A DNA stretch of 64,000 nt from Mesorhizobium neociceri (GCF_013520985.1 NZ_JACDTY010000005.1:248001-312000), one strand, 5' to 3'; numbered from the stretch's first letter, positions 49,584 through 58,695 are shown. The notes: a model not told the origin generated them from the letters alone. Made by a program: numbers and translations.

Positions 49584-51185
49584 ATGGTGGACGTTGTTTC
49601 TAGCGAAGCGGGGATTCCGAGACCGGACCATCCGCTCAATCAATCGGGCGGCGCGAAGTGGTTCCTGCCGGCGTTCGGCGTGCTGGTGCTCGTCGGTGTC
49701 ATCTATGTCGGCTACGCTCTCAGCCAGGATCTGGCGGTGGCCAAGACGGTGCCGTGGATCCTGCTTGGCATTGCCCTGCTGATTGCGCTGGGCTTCGAGT
49801 TCGTCAACGGCTTCCACGACACCGCCAACGCGGTGGCAACCGTCATCTACACGCGCTCCATGCCGGCCGAATTTGCCGTCATGTGGTCGGGTGTCTTCAA
49901 CTTCCTCGGCGTTTTGACCTCGAGCGGCGCGGTTGCCTTCGGCATCCTGTCTCTGCTGCCTGTCGAACTCATCCTTCAGGTCGGTTCTTCCTCGGGTTTC
50001 GCCATGGTGTTCGCGCTGCTCGTCGCGGCGATCCTGTGGAACCTCGGCACCTGGTTCCTCGGTCTGCCGGCTTCCAGCTCGCACACGATGGTCGGCTCGA
50101 TCATCGGCGTCGGCCTCGCCAATCAGTTCATGGCGCCGGCCGGCAGCGCCACCAGCGGCGTCGACTGGGGCCAGGCGACCAATGTCGGCATCACCTTGCT
50201 GGTGTCGCCGATCGTCGGCTTCTTCGCCGCCTTCATCCTGCTCTATGTGATGAAGCTGCTGGTCCGTAATCCTGCTCTCTACGAGGCGCCGAAGGGCAAC
50301 ACGCCGCCGCCATGGTGGATCCGCGGCCTGCTGATCTTCACCTGCACCGGCGTGTCTTTCGCGCACGGTTCCAATGACGGCCAGAAAGGCATGGGCCTGA
50401 TCATGCTGATCCTGATCGGCGTCGTGCCGACGGCTTATGCGCTCAACCGCACGCCCGACATCAACTATCTCGAGGCCTACAAGGCGGCATCGGTCGGCGT
50501 CGAGACGGCGCTCGGCAACTATGTCAAACCGGGCGTCACCGTCACCGACGCCAAGGCAGCGGTGCAGGACGCCGTGCGCACAAGGAGCTGGAGTGACCAG
50601 ACGACGGTCGCGCTGCAGACCTACATTCACGACACGACCGCTTCGCTGCAGCCCTATGCCTCGGTCGACAATGTGCCGACCGACCTGGTCAGCAACGCCC
50701 GCAACGACATCTATCTGATCGGCGAGGCGCTGAAACTGATCGACAAGAAGAAGCTGCTGCCGATGCAAGACGCTGACCTCAAGGCGGTCACCGACTATCA
50801 CAAGGCCGTCGACAACGCGACAAAGTTCATCCCGCTATGGGTGAAGATCGCCGTCGCTCTGGCGCTGGGCCTCGGCACCATGGTCGGCTGGAAACGCATC
50901 GTCGTGACCGTCGGCGAGAAGATCGGCAAGAGCCACCTGACCTATGGCCAGGGCGCGGCCGCCGAACTGGTGGCGATGGTGACCATCGGCATGGCCGACC
51001 GCTTCGGCCTGCCGGTGTCGACCACCCATGTGCTGTCGTCTGGCGTTGCCGGCACCATGGCGGCCAACGGGTCGGGCCTGCAATGGTCGACGGTGCGCAA
51101 CCTGCTGCTTGCCTGGGTGCTGACCCTGCCGTGCTCGATCACGCTCGCCTTCGTGCTGTTCATCATCTTCCGCCAGGTGTTCTGA
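49584..51185 (+). CDS. pit: PiT-family inorganic phosphate transporter
   Basis: Integral membrane protein of 533 residues, probably a proton-coupled low-affinity phosphate (metal-phosphate) transporter. The two PiT signatures are visible: GFEFVNGFHDTANAVATVIY in the first half and FAHGSNDGQKGMGL in the second, with GLPASSSHTMVGSIIGVGLA and LPVSTTHVLSSGVAGTMAAN as the matching inverted-repeat partners. A soluble loop of about 130 residues (about 315-410) separates the halves, as in bacterial PitA. About ten or more transmembrane helices are expected. It is monocistronic: repeats lie upstream and a strong terminator follows at 51215. I found no convincing Pho box upstream. Confidence 0.94.
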   Translation: MVDVVSSEAGIPRPDHPLNQSGGAKWFLPAFGVLVLVGVIYVGYALSQDLAVAKTVPWILLGIALLIALGFEFVNGFHDTANAVATVIYTRSMPAEFAVMWSGVFNFLGVLTSSGAVAFGILSLLPVELILQVGSSSGFAMVFALLVAAILWNLGTWFLGLPASSSHTMVGSIIGVGLANQFMAPAGSATSGVDWGQATNVGITLLVSPIVGFFAAFILLYVMKLLVRNPALYEAPKGNTPPPWWIRGLLIFTCTGVSFAHGSNDGQKGMGLIMLILIGVVPTAYALNRTPDINYLEAYKAASVGVETALGNYVKPGVTVTDAKAAVQDAVRTRSWSDQTTVALQTYIHDTTASLQPYASVDNVPTDLVSNARNDIYLIGEALKLIDKKKLLPMQDADLKAVTDYHKAVDNATKFIPLWVKIAVALALGLGTMVGWKRIVVTVGEKIGKSHLTYGQGAAAELVAMVTIGMADRFGLPVSTTHVLSSGVAGTMAANGSGLQWSTVRNLLLAWVLTLPCSITLAFVLFIIFRQVF

Positions 51186-51214
51186 GCGGGCGACGCAAGG
51201 GACTTTCAAGCGAA

Positions 51215-51246
51215 AGGCAGCGCCGGCGATCGGCGCTGCCTTTTTT
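51215..51246 (+). terminator. Rho-independent terminator after the phosphate transporter
   Basis: AGGCAGCGCC, loop GGCGATC, GGCGCTGCCT, then a run of T. A perfect 10-base stem 30 bases past the stop codon. Confidence 0.9.
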
Positions 51247-51292
51247 GTCTTGGGGATGTTCTACGGAGCTATTCGAAGCGCCGGAGGGACAG

Positions 51293-51451
51293 CACCCCCC
51301 CCTCTGGCCTGCCGGCCATCTCCCCCGCAAGGAGGGAGATCGATGCCGCCTCTGCCTTCGCCAATCTCCAATGTCAAAAAGCCGACGGGACGCATAAACT
51401 GCCAATCTCCCCCCTTGCGGGGGAGATGTCCGGCAGGACAGAGGGGGTGTG
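51293..51451. repeat. Inverted pair of rhizobial intergenic repeats
   Basis: A left copy (51293-51342: CACCCCCCCCTCTGGCCTGC, CGGCCATCTCCCCCGCAAGG, AGGGAGATCG) and a right copy in opposite orientation (51402-51451, ending GGCAGGACAGAGGGGGTGTG) flank about 60 bases. The right copy is nearly the reverse complement of the left, so the whole could fold into one long hairpin. The motif is a familiar short repeat of Mesorhizobium intergenic DNA. With the terminator at 51215 it fills most of the 51186-51519 gap; no gene is seen there. Confidence 0.75.
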
Positions 51452-51519
51452 AAGGAACTCGATCGCGGCGATTTCCTATACCGGAAAGACCCCGTCGAGT
51501 TGTCCTTCTACCAGAACCC

Positions 51520-52680
51520 TTAGGTCGGGTCTTCGCGGTGCAGATCGTGGATGGTAACGCCGTCGGCATTGGTCGGCAGCATCAGCCACTTCTTGTGGCG
51601 CAGCGTGCGTTCCGTATCCTCCAGGCCCATCTCCCAGTGCTCGCGCATCGACGTGCCGGAGAACTCGTAATCCTTGGCGTGCCCCTCATAGCCTTTGTGC
51701 TGGTAGATGAGGTGGACGATGTTGACTACGCCGGCATCCGAATAATCGGCGATCAATTCCTTCTCGCCGTCCTTCAGCTGCTCTGGCGGCACGCGCTTCA
51801 GCGCATCGAGCAACTTCATCTTCAGCGCATGGATACGCTGGAAATTGTCGGTGTTCTGGCGTGTGCGGCTGGAATACATGATGTCCTTGTGGCGTGACAG
51901 CACGTCGGCCATGCCGCGCGGCAGCACACCGCGGGCGCTGAACAGGTCGACTTGGAACACCAGTGAGGAGCGGTCCTCTTCCTGGTCGAGCAGATATTGC
52001 AGCGGCGTGTTCGAAACGATGCCGCCGTCCCAGTAATACTCGCCCTCGATGCGGATCGACGGGAAGGCCGGCGGCAGCGCGCCGCTGGCCATGATGTGCT
52101 CCGGCTCGATACGCACCTTCTCAGTGTCGAAATAGACGAAATTGCCGGTCCGGACATTGACCGCGCCGACGCTCAGCCGCTTTTTGCCGTCGTTCAGCAC
52201 ATCGAAGTCGATCAGGCTCTCCAACGTATCCTTGAGCTCGGCGGTGTCATAGAAGGAGGTAGCGCCTTCCGCGCCCGCCAGTTGGAGCCAGGGATTGGGC
52301 GAGCGCGGCTTGAAGAAGCCGGGCTGGCCCATCGCCATCGTCATGAATGACGATGTCTGGTTGCGGATATCGCGGTAGATGTCGCCTTCCGGCGTATAGG
52401 GCCAGATCTTGCGGCCCGAAACCGTCTGCCAGAACTGTTCCAGCCGCTGCAGCCGGCGGCTCGGCTCGTTGCCGGCGATGATGGCGGCATTGATGGCGCC
52501 GATCGACACGCCCGACAGCCAGGTCGGTTCGCAGCCGGCATCGGCCAGCGCCTGATAGACGCCGGCCTGGTACGCGCCGAGCGCACCGCCGCCCTGGAAT
52601 ACCAGCGCGACGCGGTCGTATTGCGCGGTGATTTCCGCGATCGTGGCGGCAGTCGCCTTGCTGCGGTTACGCTCAAGCAC
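51520..52680 (-). CDS. Patatin-like phospholipase/acyl hydrolase (with DUF3734-type C-terminus)
   Basis: Protein of 386 residues. The patatin catalytic elements are complete: oxyanion loop [16 protein letters not shown] (about 30-45), nucleophile elbow GVSIG (Ser about 59) and the dyad aspartate in [10 protein letters not shown]. The C-terminal 120 residues, with [20 protein letters not shown] and [20 protein letters not shown], resemble DUF3734 attached to patatins. I place the start at GTG 52680, which overlaps the acetoacetate decarboxylase end and has GGAG upstream; the open frame runs 27 codons further into that gene. Coupling to adc and proximity to bdhA suggest it releases an acyl or polyhydroxybutyrate-type substrate, but a membrane lipase role is equally possible. 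Confidence 0.9.
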   Translation of the reverse strand: MLERNRSKATAATIAEITAQYDRVALVFQGGGALGAYQAGVYQALADAGCEPTWLSGVSIGAINAAIIAGNEPSRRLQRLEQFWQTVSGRKIWPYTPEGDIYRDIRNQTSSFMTMAMGQPGFFKPRSPNPWLQLAGAEGATSFYDTAELKDTLESLIDFDVLNDGKKRLSVGAVNVRTGNFVYFDTEKVRIEPEHIMASGALPPAFPSIRIEGEYYWDGGIVSNTPLQYLLDQEEDRSSLVFQVDLFSARGVLPRGMADVLSRHKDIMYSSRTRQNTDNFQRIHALKMKLLDALKRVPPEQLKDGEKELIADYSDAGVVNIVHLIYQHKGYEGHAKDYEFSGTSMREHWEMGLEDTERTLRHKKWLMLPTNADGVTIHDLHREDPT

Positions 52681-53470
52681 TGACTTTCTCCAGTCTGGTC
52701 GCGCCGGCAGCAGACTGGCTATGGTCGGCGAGGTAATCATGCACGACTTCGCCGAGGCCAAGCGTCAGATCGGCTTTGAAGTGCACGGCCGAGACGATGT
52801 CGAGCACCGGCAATTTCGCCACATCGGCCATGACGTGCGGGCGAAGATCGAGCGCGGCCGGCGCTGTCCAGGCTTCCTTCAGCGTGATGTCGGTCAGGTA
52901 ATAGCGCACCAGCTCGCAGATGCGTGGGGTTCCGTCGACATGCGGGATGATCTTGATCAGGAAGTTGGGCGCGGCAAGCGCGGCGAGCACCTGGTCGTGA
53001 TCGGCTTCCCGATGCTTGTAGCCCATCGTGCCGGTGGCGCAGAGAACGCTGCCATAGTGCAGCGTGCCGACCACCACTTCGCCCTCATGCACAATCTTGG
53101 GGTTGGCGAGCTTTTTCGGAAACCCCCAGAGCTCGCGGCCGCCGGCGATCGGCGCATCGTCGTCGAGATACATGGAATGGACGTACCCGCCATGCTGGCC
53201 CTTGTACTTCACCGGGATGACCTGGCCGGTCTCGGTGTAGTCGCCGAAGCCGGTTGAGTCAGGCATGCGGATGAATTCGTATTTGACCAGCGGCTCGTCG
53301 ATCTCCAGCGGCGCCGGCACCACGGCTTCGAGCGCCTCGCGGGTCGTGCGGTAGGTGATGATGACGTATTCGCGGTCGAAGAAGCGATACGGGCCGGGCG
53401 GGAAGGACGGGTTGGTGAGCGGCATCGCATAGGCACGCTTCACGACATCGGCGATTTCCAAATTGCTCAC
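52673..53470 (-). CDS. adc: Acetoacetate decarboxylase
   Basis: Cytoplasmic enzyme converting acetoacetate to acetone and CO2 through a Schiff base. The protein is 265 residues from the GTG at 53470 ([20 protein letters not shown]). The family start [19 protein letters not shown] and the catalytic region [17 protein letters not shown] are clear; the first Lys of FPKK (about 119) is the expected Schiff-base lysine. The frame stays open upstream to 53686, giving an unnaturally long N-terminus across the divergent promoter, so I reject that start. It precedes the patatin-like gene (8-base overlap) and is divergent from 3-hydroxybutyrate dehydrogenase, whose product acetoacetate is its substrate. 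Confidence 0.93.
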   Translation of the reverse strand: MSNLEIADVVKRAYAMPLTNPSFPPGPYRFFDREYVIITYRTTREALEAVVPAPLEIDEPLVKYEFIRMPDSTGFGDYTETGQVIPVKYKGQHGGYVHSMYLDDDAPIAGGRELWGFPKKLANPKIVHEGEVVVGTLHYGSVLCATGTMGYKHREADHDQVLAALAAPNFLIKIIPHVDGTPRICELVRYYLTDITLKEAWTAPAALDLRPHVMADVAKLPVLDIVSAVHFKADLTLGLGEVVHDYLADHSQSAAGATRLEKVSA

Positions 53471-53600
53471 CCATTGATTCAGGAATGATCTGTGCGAGAC
53501 GTGCAGGACGATTATGTTGCACGGCAGCATGACAGTGCCATGTCGGGTCACTTCGGTGCCAGCTTCAAGGCGCTCGTGAGGGATCACAACATTGTAATCG

Positions 53601-53624
53601 CAATGACATATGGCCATGCCATTG
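53601..53624. promoter_or_regulatory. Inverted repeat in the adc/bdhA divergent promoter
   Basis: CAATGACAT, spacer ATGGCC, ATGCCATTG: 9-base arms with one mismatch, centred in the 214-base gap between adc and bdhA. A wider partial symmetry (CAACAT to the left, ATGTTG to the right) extends it. It is a good candidate operator for one regulator acting on both directions. No regulator gene is adjacent. Confidence 0.45.
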
Positions 53625-53684
53625 TTATGTTGCGGTGCACAAACTATGTGCGCCATAGCTCCTCCACCATTCGCGAGATCTCCC

Positions 53685-54473
53685 ATGGGTTCCCTGTCTC
53701 AAAAGAATGCGCTCGTCACCGGCTCGACCAGCGGCATTGGCCTGGCCATCGCCCGCGCCTTTGCCGCCGAAGGCGCCAACGTCACCATCAACGGGCTCGG
53801 CGATGCCGCCGCGATAGAGCAGGAGCGTGCCGGCATCGAGAAGGATTTCGGCGTCAAGTGCCGCTATTCCGGCGCCAACATGATGGATGGCGCGGCAGTG
53901 ACCGCCATGGTGCACGACGCCGAACAGGCCTTCGGCAGCCTCGACATTCTTGTCAACAATGCCGGGATACAGCATGTCGCGCCGATCGAAGACTTCCCTG
54001 ACGACAAATGGGAAGCGATCATCCGCATCAATCTGCTTGCCGCCTTCTATGCGATCAAGGCCGTGGTGCCGGGCATGAAGGCGCGCAAATGGGGGCGCAT
54101 CATCAACACCGCCTCGGCGCATGCGCTGGTCGCTTCGCCGTTCAAGTCGGCCTATGTCTCGGCCAAGCACGGCATTGCCGGCCTGACCAAGACGGTGGCG
54201 CTGGAAGTTGCCCAGGATGGCATCACCGTCAATGCCATCGCGCCCGGCTATGTCTGGACGCCGCTGGTCGAAAAGCAAATCCCCGACACGATGAAGGCAC
54301 GCGGCATGACCGAGGAACAGGTCAAACACGACGTGCTTCTGGCAGCGCAGCCGACCAAGGAGTTCGTCACCGTCGAGGAGCTTGCCGCGCTGACACTGTT
54401 CCTGTGCTCGGATTCAGCCAGGCAGATCACCGGCACGACCTTGCCGATGGATGGCGGCTGGACGGCGCAGTAG
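53685..54473 (+). CDS. bdhA: 3-hydroxybutyrate dehydrogenase (SDR family)
   Basis: NAD-dependent short-chain dehydrogenase of 262 residues that interconverts 3-hydroxybutyrate and acetoacetate in the polyhydroxybutyrate/ketone-body cycle. It has the cofactor loop [18 protein letters not shown], a catalytic Ser in NTASAHA and the YVSAKHG Tyr/Lys pair. The 3-HBDH-specific features are visible: [20 protein letters not shown], then [16 protein letters not shown], and the C-terminal [14 protein letters not shown] use the ATG at 53685 ([13 protein letters not shown]); the frame extends upstream to 53610 but into the operator-like repeat. Divergent to adc and patatin, consistent with shared substrates. 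Confidence 0.95.
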   Translation: MGSLSQKNALVTGSTSGIGLAIARAFAAEGANVTINGLGDAAAIEQERAGIEKDFGVKCRYSGANMMDGAAVTAMVHDAEQAFGSLDILVNNAGIQHVAPIEDFPDDKWEAIIRINLLAAFYAIKAVVPGMKARKWGRIINTASAHALVASPFKSAYVSAKHGIAGLTKTVALEVAQDGITVNAIAPGYVWTPLVEKQIPDTMKARGMTEEQVKHDVLLAAQPTKEFVTVEELAALTLFLCSDSARQITGTTLPMDGGWTAQ

Positions 54474-54484
54474 GCGACTTGACA

Positions 54485-54505
54485 GTATCCCCCTGGGGAG
54501 GATAC
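54485..54505. promoter_or_regulatory. G-tract operator for the CsoR/RcnR-type repressor
   Basis: GTATCC-CCCTGGGGA-GGATAC: near-palindromic, with the C-tract/G-tract core flanked by TA-containing arms that RcnR, CsoR and DmeR proteins recognise. It lies 11 bases before the repressor start, in the only gap upstream of this operon, so autoregulation is expected. Confidence 0.7.
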
Positions 54506-54515
54506 CGGTCTGGGC

Positions 54516-54782
54516 ATGTCCAGCACGATCCATGCCTCCCACCCCGCCATCGTAAAGCGTCTCAAGCGCGCGCAAGGCCACCTTGCCGCAGTGCTTTCCA
54601 TGTTCGAGGCACATCGTTCCTGTGTTGACCTCGCACAGCAACTCCATGCCGTGGAAAGCGCCATCAGCAGCGCCAAGCGGGAACTGATCCACGATCATAT
54701 CGAACATTGCCTGACCGACACCGCAGAGGGCGGAGCGCACGACTCGCTGGCGGAACTCAAGCAGTTGGCCAAGTATCTATGA
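54516..54782 (+). CDS. dmeR: Metal-sensing repressor of the CsoR/RcnR family (DmeR-like)
   Basis: Small all-helical repressor of 88 residues. The metal-binding pattern reads Cys36, His61 and Cys65, at the positions of the Cys-His-Cys copper ligands of mycobacterial CsoR, while extra His at residues 6, 9, 33 and 64 recall the His-rich Ni/Co site of RcnR. Metal binding should release it from the operator at 54485-54505. Its stop overlaps the DmeF start as ATGA. The downstream genes point to nickel/cobalt rather than copper, and rhizobial DmeR controls dmeF in this way, so I use that symbol; the actual metal is inferred. Confidence 0.88.
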   Translation: MSSTIHASHPAIVKRLKRAQGHLAAVLSMFEAHRSCVDLAQQLHAVESAISSAKRELIHDHIEHCLTDTAEGGAHDSLAELKQLAKYL

Positions 54783-55819
54783 GCGATCTCGGCAGGCGCA
54801 GCCTCGACTGGTTCGGCTTCGGTTCGCACGGTCATGCCGGCCACGATCACGACCACCACGGTCCGCATGGCCATACACATGGCGTCATCGATGCAACCAT
54901 CGCGACGACCGATCGGGGCATCTGGGCCATAAAATGGTCCTTTGTCATCCTGGCGGTCACGGCAGCAATGCAGATGGCCGTGGTGGGTCTCTCGGGCAGC
55001 GTGGCCCTTCTTGCCGACACCATTCACAATATTGGAGACGCAACCACTGCCATCCCCTTGTGGGTCGCCTTCATGCTGGCGAGGCGCAAGCCGTCATCAA
55101 CCTTCACCTATGGACTGGGTCGGGTCGAAGACCTCGCCGGTATCGTCATCGTCCTGGTCATTCTGTTCAGCGCCATCGTCGCCGGGTACCAGGCTATCGA
55201 GCGCCTGATCCATCCGCAGGCAGTGACGCATCTCGGTTGGCTGACGGCGGCGGGCATCGTCGGCTTCCTCGGCAATGAGGCTGTCGCGGTGTTTCGCATT
55301 CGCATCGGCAGGGAAATCAACAGTGCGGCGCTCGTCGCCGACGGCTACCATGCCCGCACCGACGGGCTCACCAGCCTTGCCGTGGTCATTGGCGCTATCG
55401 GCGTCTGGCTCGGATTTCCGCTTGCCGACCCAATCATCGGGCTCCTCATCACGGTCGCTATTTTCGGTATCGTCTGGCAATCGGCGCGCTCGGTGCTCAC
55501 CCGTATGCTCGACGGCGTCGAGCCGGGTGTGATGGCCGAAATTCATCATGCTGGCGAGCATGTGCCGGGTGCTCACATCGTCGATGCCAAGGCCCGCTGG
55601 ATTGGCCACAAGTTGCACGCCGACATCACCATCGCTGCAGACGAAACGTTGCCGCTCGCCGAAGCAAACAAGATCACGGCAGCGCTGGAGAATGAACTGT
55701 TCGAACACATGCCTGCGCTCGCGACGGCCAACATCCGGTTTTCGAGCGAACATGGCGCGCACGAGCATCCACATCCTCACGACCACAATCATGGCGAACA
55801 CCACGACCACCAACACTGA
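54779..55819 (+). CDS. dmeF: DmeF-type cation diffusion facilitator (Co/Ni efflux)
   Basis: Inner-membrane CDF-family metal/proton antiporter, 346 residues. It has a His-rich N-terminus (HGHAGHDHDHHGPHGHTHG), about six transmembrane helices, the CDF metal site in LLADTIHNIGDATTAIPLWV and ALVADGYHARTDGLTSLAVV, a soluble C-terminal domain (IVDAKARWIGHKLHADITIA) and a second His-rich tail (EHPHPHDHNHGEHHDHQH). The double His-rich ends and the neighbouring DmeR fit DmeF, known for cobalt and nickel resistance. The start is the ATG at 54779 overlapping the repressor stop; an in-frame upstream start at 54707 would lie inside the repressor gene. A NicO-type permease follows 39 bases downstream. Confidence 0.94.
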   Translation: MSDLGRRSLDWFGFGSHGHAGHDHDHHGPHGHTHGVIDATIATTDRGIWAIKWSFVILAVTAAMQMAVVGLSGSVALLADTIHNIGDATTAIPLWVAFMLARRKPSSTFTYGLGRVEDLAGIVIVLVILFSAIVAGYQAIERLIHPQAVTHLGWLTAAGIVGFLGNEAVAVFRIRIGREINSAALVADGYHARTDGLTSLAVVIGAIGVWLGFPLADPIIGLLITVAIFGIVWQSARSVLTRMLDGVEPGVMAEIHHAGEHVPGAHIVDAKARWIGHKLHADITIAADETLPLAEANKITAALENELFEHMPALATANIRFSSEHGAHEHPHPHDHNHGEHHDHQH

Positions 55820-55858
55820 CGTGCGCAGAAAACCACCCGCTTCTGCTAGTCTAGGCTG

Positions 55859-56572
55859 ATGCTCCAGACGCTTGTCGAATTCCAACGCACCATCTACCTG
55901 GCGCTCGCCGATCAGATAAAGCTGCTCTCAGCTGGCGGCGGCTGGGTCGCGTTCCTTGCCTTTCTGCCGATGGGCGTGCTGTTTGGTGCGGCGCATGCCC
56001 TGACGCCGGGACATAGCAAAGCCGTCCTGGCCACGTATCTGGCCGGTTCGGACGCCAAGGTTTCGCGCGGCCTTCTGGTGTCACTGACGCTCTCCTTCAC
56101 GCATGTGACGATCGCGGTGCTGATTGCGGCGTTCTCGTTACCGCTGGTATCGATTGCCTTGGGAAGCGTTGGCCGAGCGCCTCTGCTGGAAGACGTCAGC
56201 CGTGGGTTGCTTGGCCTGATTGGCATCTGGATGCTGTGGCGCGCATTGAGCCACGGCCACCATCACAAGCATGAAGGCGAGGCGGTTGGCATCATGGCCG
56301 GCTTGATTCCATGCCCGCTGACGCTTTTCGTGATGACCTTCGCGATATCCAGAGGCGTTCCGCTTGCCGGCATTCTGTTTGCGGTCACCATGATGGCCGG
56401 TGTGGCGCTGACCTTGTCCTGCGTGGCGGTGTTGTCGATCCTGTTTCGAGAACGGCTGGTGCATTTTTTCGACAGCCGGCCACGCTTGTTCGACATAATA
56501 TCCAGAAGCATCGAAGGTATCGCCGGCCTCATTCTCGCTGGCGTCGCTGTTTGGCAAATTTCTGCGCGCTGA
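55859..56572 (+). CDS. Nickel/cobalt efflux permease of the NicO/RcnA family
   Basis: Membrane protein of 237 residues with about six transmembrane segments. The family signature HALTPGHSKAVLATYLAG is present (residues about 42-60), with a short His-rich loop GHHHKHEGE at the position where RcnA carries its His stretch, and a second conserved segment GLIPCPLTLFVMTFAISRGV. It is the third gene of the DmeR-DmeF operon, 39 bases after DmeF. Having both a CDF and a NicO-type exporter under one repressor suggests redundant or cooperating Ni/Co export. The direction of transport is inferred from RcnA. Confidence 0.9.
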   Translation: MLQTLVEFQRTIYLALADQIKLLSAGGGWVAFLAFLPMGVLFGAAHALTPGHSKAVLATYLAGSDAKVSRGLLVSLTLSFTHVTIAVLIAAFSLPLVSIALGSVGRAPLLEDVSRGLLGLIGIWMLWRALSHGHHHKHEGEAVGIMAGLIPCPLTLFVMTFAISRGVPLAGILFAVTMMAGVALTLSCVAVLSILFRERLVHFFDSRPRLFDIISRSIEGIAGLILAGVAVWQISAR

Positions 56573-56695
56573 GGACGTTGAAACGAACAGCCGAGACAAG
56601 GGGTTCTTTCGCGACGACCCCGTGAGGCGCCAGCCCAACGGTCGCGTCCAAACCCCTCGCTCTGGAGGTGGACGCCATGCCGTCAACAACCGCCA

Positions 56696-57691
56696 TCATG
56701 GTGAAGGGCGAAATACGAGAATTGCGGCCTCGGATGCAAACCATCCAGCACGCACAGCAACAAAGAGGCGATCGAGTTCCGGCACGAAGAGCGAGGTCCG
56801 GGCTCCGCTGGAAGTTGCCACACGTTCGACCAATTCGAGCCCATTCGGGCTACGCTGCACAACGTCGATCGCGCCGTCTCCGCAGCTCGCATAGATTCGA
56901 TCGCGCTTGCCGTCGAAGAAAACATCATCGGCATCGCCGCAGGTATCGAGGCTCGCTGTCACCGCACCAGTTGCCGCATCCAGCAGGGCAAGCTTTGCCG
57001 GACTGCGGAAAACAACTGCAAGCTGTTTCCCCGTGCTGTCGAGCGCCATTGGAAAATTTGCCGCCAGGCCCGGTGTTTTCCAGGTGGCCACTTGCCTTCG
57101 CGATTTGAGGTCCACGACGGCGATCTGCCCGGCGTCCGGCACATTCGCGAACACCCGATCCGTTTTCGCGTCGACCTGAAAGCTTTCGGGATGGCCGGCC
57201 AGTCTCATGCCTTCGAGCTTTGAATGGGTCACCTGATCGAGGATGGCCAGTCCGCCATCGCCATATCCGACAAGGACATGACCGGAAGACGGATCGATGC
57301 GGACATTGTCCGCATCGTTGCCGAGAGCCGCGGTTCCCAGTGACGACAGATCACCGGCGCGCAAGAACCGAACGGACCCGTCACCGCCATTGGCGACGAC
57401 AATCACGTCCCGATCGGCAAGATACGCGGCGCCCTGCGGCTCCTTCAGCCCGTTGATCCTCTGGGAGACTTTCCCGGTCTGAAGGTCGACTACATCGACA
57501 CTGTCGTTGCCGAGTTCGGCGACGAACAGCCGTCCCCCAACACGATCGATCGCCATATGGTCGACGCGGCCCCGGACGTTTTCGAGCGGGATCGTTCGCT
57601 CCAGGATCAGAGGCGGACCCGCCGCTGCCGTGCCGACTGAACACGGATGCATGGCGGCGATGAGCCCGAGGGTCATGCAGGCGGCGCGCAC
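56696..57691 (-). CDS. Periplasmic beta-propeller (YncE/NHL-like) protein
   Basis: Protein of 331 residues with a signal peptide (MRAACMTLGLIAAMHPCSVG, cleavage about residue 24). The rest consists of repeated blades of the YncE type: DHMAIDRVGGRLFVAELGND with SVDVVDLQTGK, then KEPQGAAYLADRDVIVVANG, PSSGHVLVGYGDGGLAILD, DAKTDRVFANVPDAGQIAVV and DGKRDRIYASCGDGAIDVVQ. Six or seven blades are likely. There are no catalytic motifs, so it is probably a binding or scaffolding protein. It is last in the leftward operon, nine bases after the DUF1259 stop, within the chromate-resistance region. A specific role cannot be read from the sequence. Confidence 0.88.
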   Translation of the reverse strand: MRAACMTLGLIAAMHPCSVGTAAAGPPLILERTIPLENVRGRVDHMAIDRVGGRLFVAELGNDSVDVVDLQTGKVSQRINGLKEPQGAAYLADRDVIVVANGGDGSVRFLRAGDLSSLGTAALGNDADNVRIDPSSGHVLVGYGDGGLAILDQVTHSKLEGMRLAGHPESFQVDAKTDRVFANVPDAGQIAVVDLKSRRQVATWKTPGLAANFPMALDSTGKQLAVVFRSPAKLALLDAATGAVTASLDTCGDADDVFFDGKRDRIYASCGDGAIDVVQRSPNGLELVERVATSSGARTSLFVPELDRLFVAVRAGWFASEAAILVFRPSP

Positions 57692-57700
57692 TGGCCTGAC

Positions 57701-58603
57701 CTAACTGTTCGCGAGGTTCATCTTGTCGAGAGCCGCCTTGAGGCCGCGCGCCAGCTTGGCGGCGTCGTCATTGGCCCAGAAATGCATGAAGAATAGCCGC
57801 GGCTGATCGTCCAGCATGTGGTTATGCACAGCCGTCACCTCGATGCCGTTCTCCCGCAAGGCTTTCAGGACGGGATTGACCTCGGATGCGATCAGTACGA
57901 AATCGCCGGTGATCGCCGCCTTGCCGCCTCCGGTCGGCTGGAAGTTGATGCCAATGGCGGTGCCCATCGACACCGGCACCGCCATGCCGCTGTCGGTGAT
58001 CGTCTCGGCTCGCGGGATGGTGAACTGATAGACCCCGCCATTGGCCTTGCCCTTGCGGCCGATGGCCTGGTCGACGGCCGCGGTATCGAAATCGATCTGC
58101 TGCGCGGAGGCTTGCGGCTGTGCGGCACCGGATGCGGCGCTCTCCATCGGCGTCTTGCTCAGCGCCAATCCGGCATGGAGCGCCGTGGCGAGCGTGACAG
58201 GGTCGCCCTGGCCGAAGAGGTGCATGTAGAGGGTCATTGGCTCAGAGCGCAGCAAATGGTTGTGCAATGCGGTGATCTCGATCCCGCTTTCTTCAAGCTT
58301 CTTCATCACCGGGTTCACCTCGTCCTGCGTCAAAACGATGTCACCCATGACCATTGTCTGGCTCCCCATTGGATCGAAGGCGATCCAGCCTCCGAGCGCA
58401 AAACCTGGCTTTAGGGATACGCCATCAAGCGACACCTTCAGGTCGGTTCGTGGCAAGCCAACTCTATAGACGCCATCCGGCAGTGCGGTCCCTCCTTTGC
58501 CTAAGGCCTTTCCGACTTGGCTCCAATCGGGACTGGTGGCGAACGAAGGGGTGACGATGGTTGCGGCAGCAATAAGAACTGCCCAGCAGATGGGACGTGA
58601 CAT
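57701..58603 (-). CDS. DUF1259 domain protein (duplicated)
   Basis: Secreted or periplasmic protein of 300 residues with an N-terminal signal peptide (MSRPICWAVLIAAATIVTPSFA). Two DUF1259-type units follow, each ending in a His-containing motif: GSQTMVMGDIVLTQDEVNPV with ITALHNHLL in the first, and KAAITGDFVLIASEVNPVLK with VTAVHNHML in the second. LFFMHFWANDDAAKLARGL closes the second unit. The paired HNH sequences could bind metal. GAGGAAT precedes the ATG. It lies between an orphan cytochrome b gene (92-base gap) and the beta-propeller gene. DUF1259 has no settled function. Confidence 0.9.
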   Translation of the reverse strand: MSRPICWAVLIAAATIVTPSFATSPDWSQVGKALGKGGTALPDGVYRVGLPRTDLKVSLDGVSLKPGFALGGWIAFDPMGSQTMVMGDIVLTQDEVNPVMKKLEESGIEITALHNHLLRSEPMTLYMHLFGQGDPVTLATALHAGLALSKTPMESAASGAAQPQASAQQIDFDTAAVDQAIGRKGKANGGVYQFTIPRAETITDSGMAVPVSMGTAIGINFQPTGGGKAAITGDFVLIASEVNPVLKALRENGIEVTAVHNHMLDDQPRLFFMHFWANDDAAKLARGLKAALDKMNLANS

Positions 58604-58695
58604 AGCGGTATTCCTCTTTTCTTCACTGCGAATTGATTGGTTGGCTCGTGATCTTCAGGCGCCGAGGCCGCGGCTGGCCCGGCGCAGCTGGATGG

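Noticed and set aside
53610..53686. Upstream-extended starts for bdhA (53610) and adc (53686)
   Set aside because: Both extensions run across the shared promoter and an inverted repeat and add sequence absent from the enzyme families.
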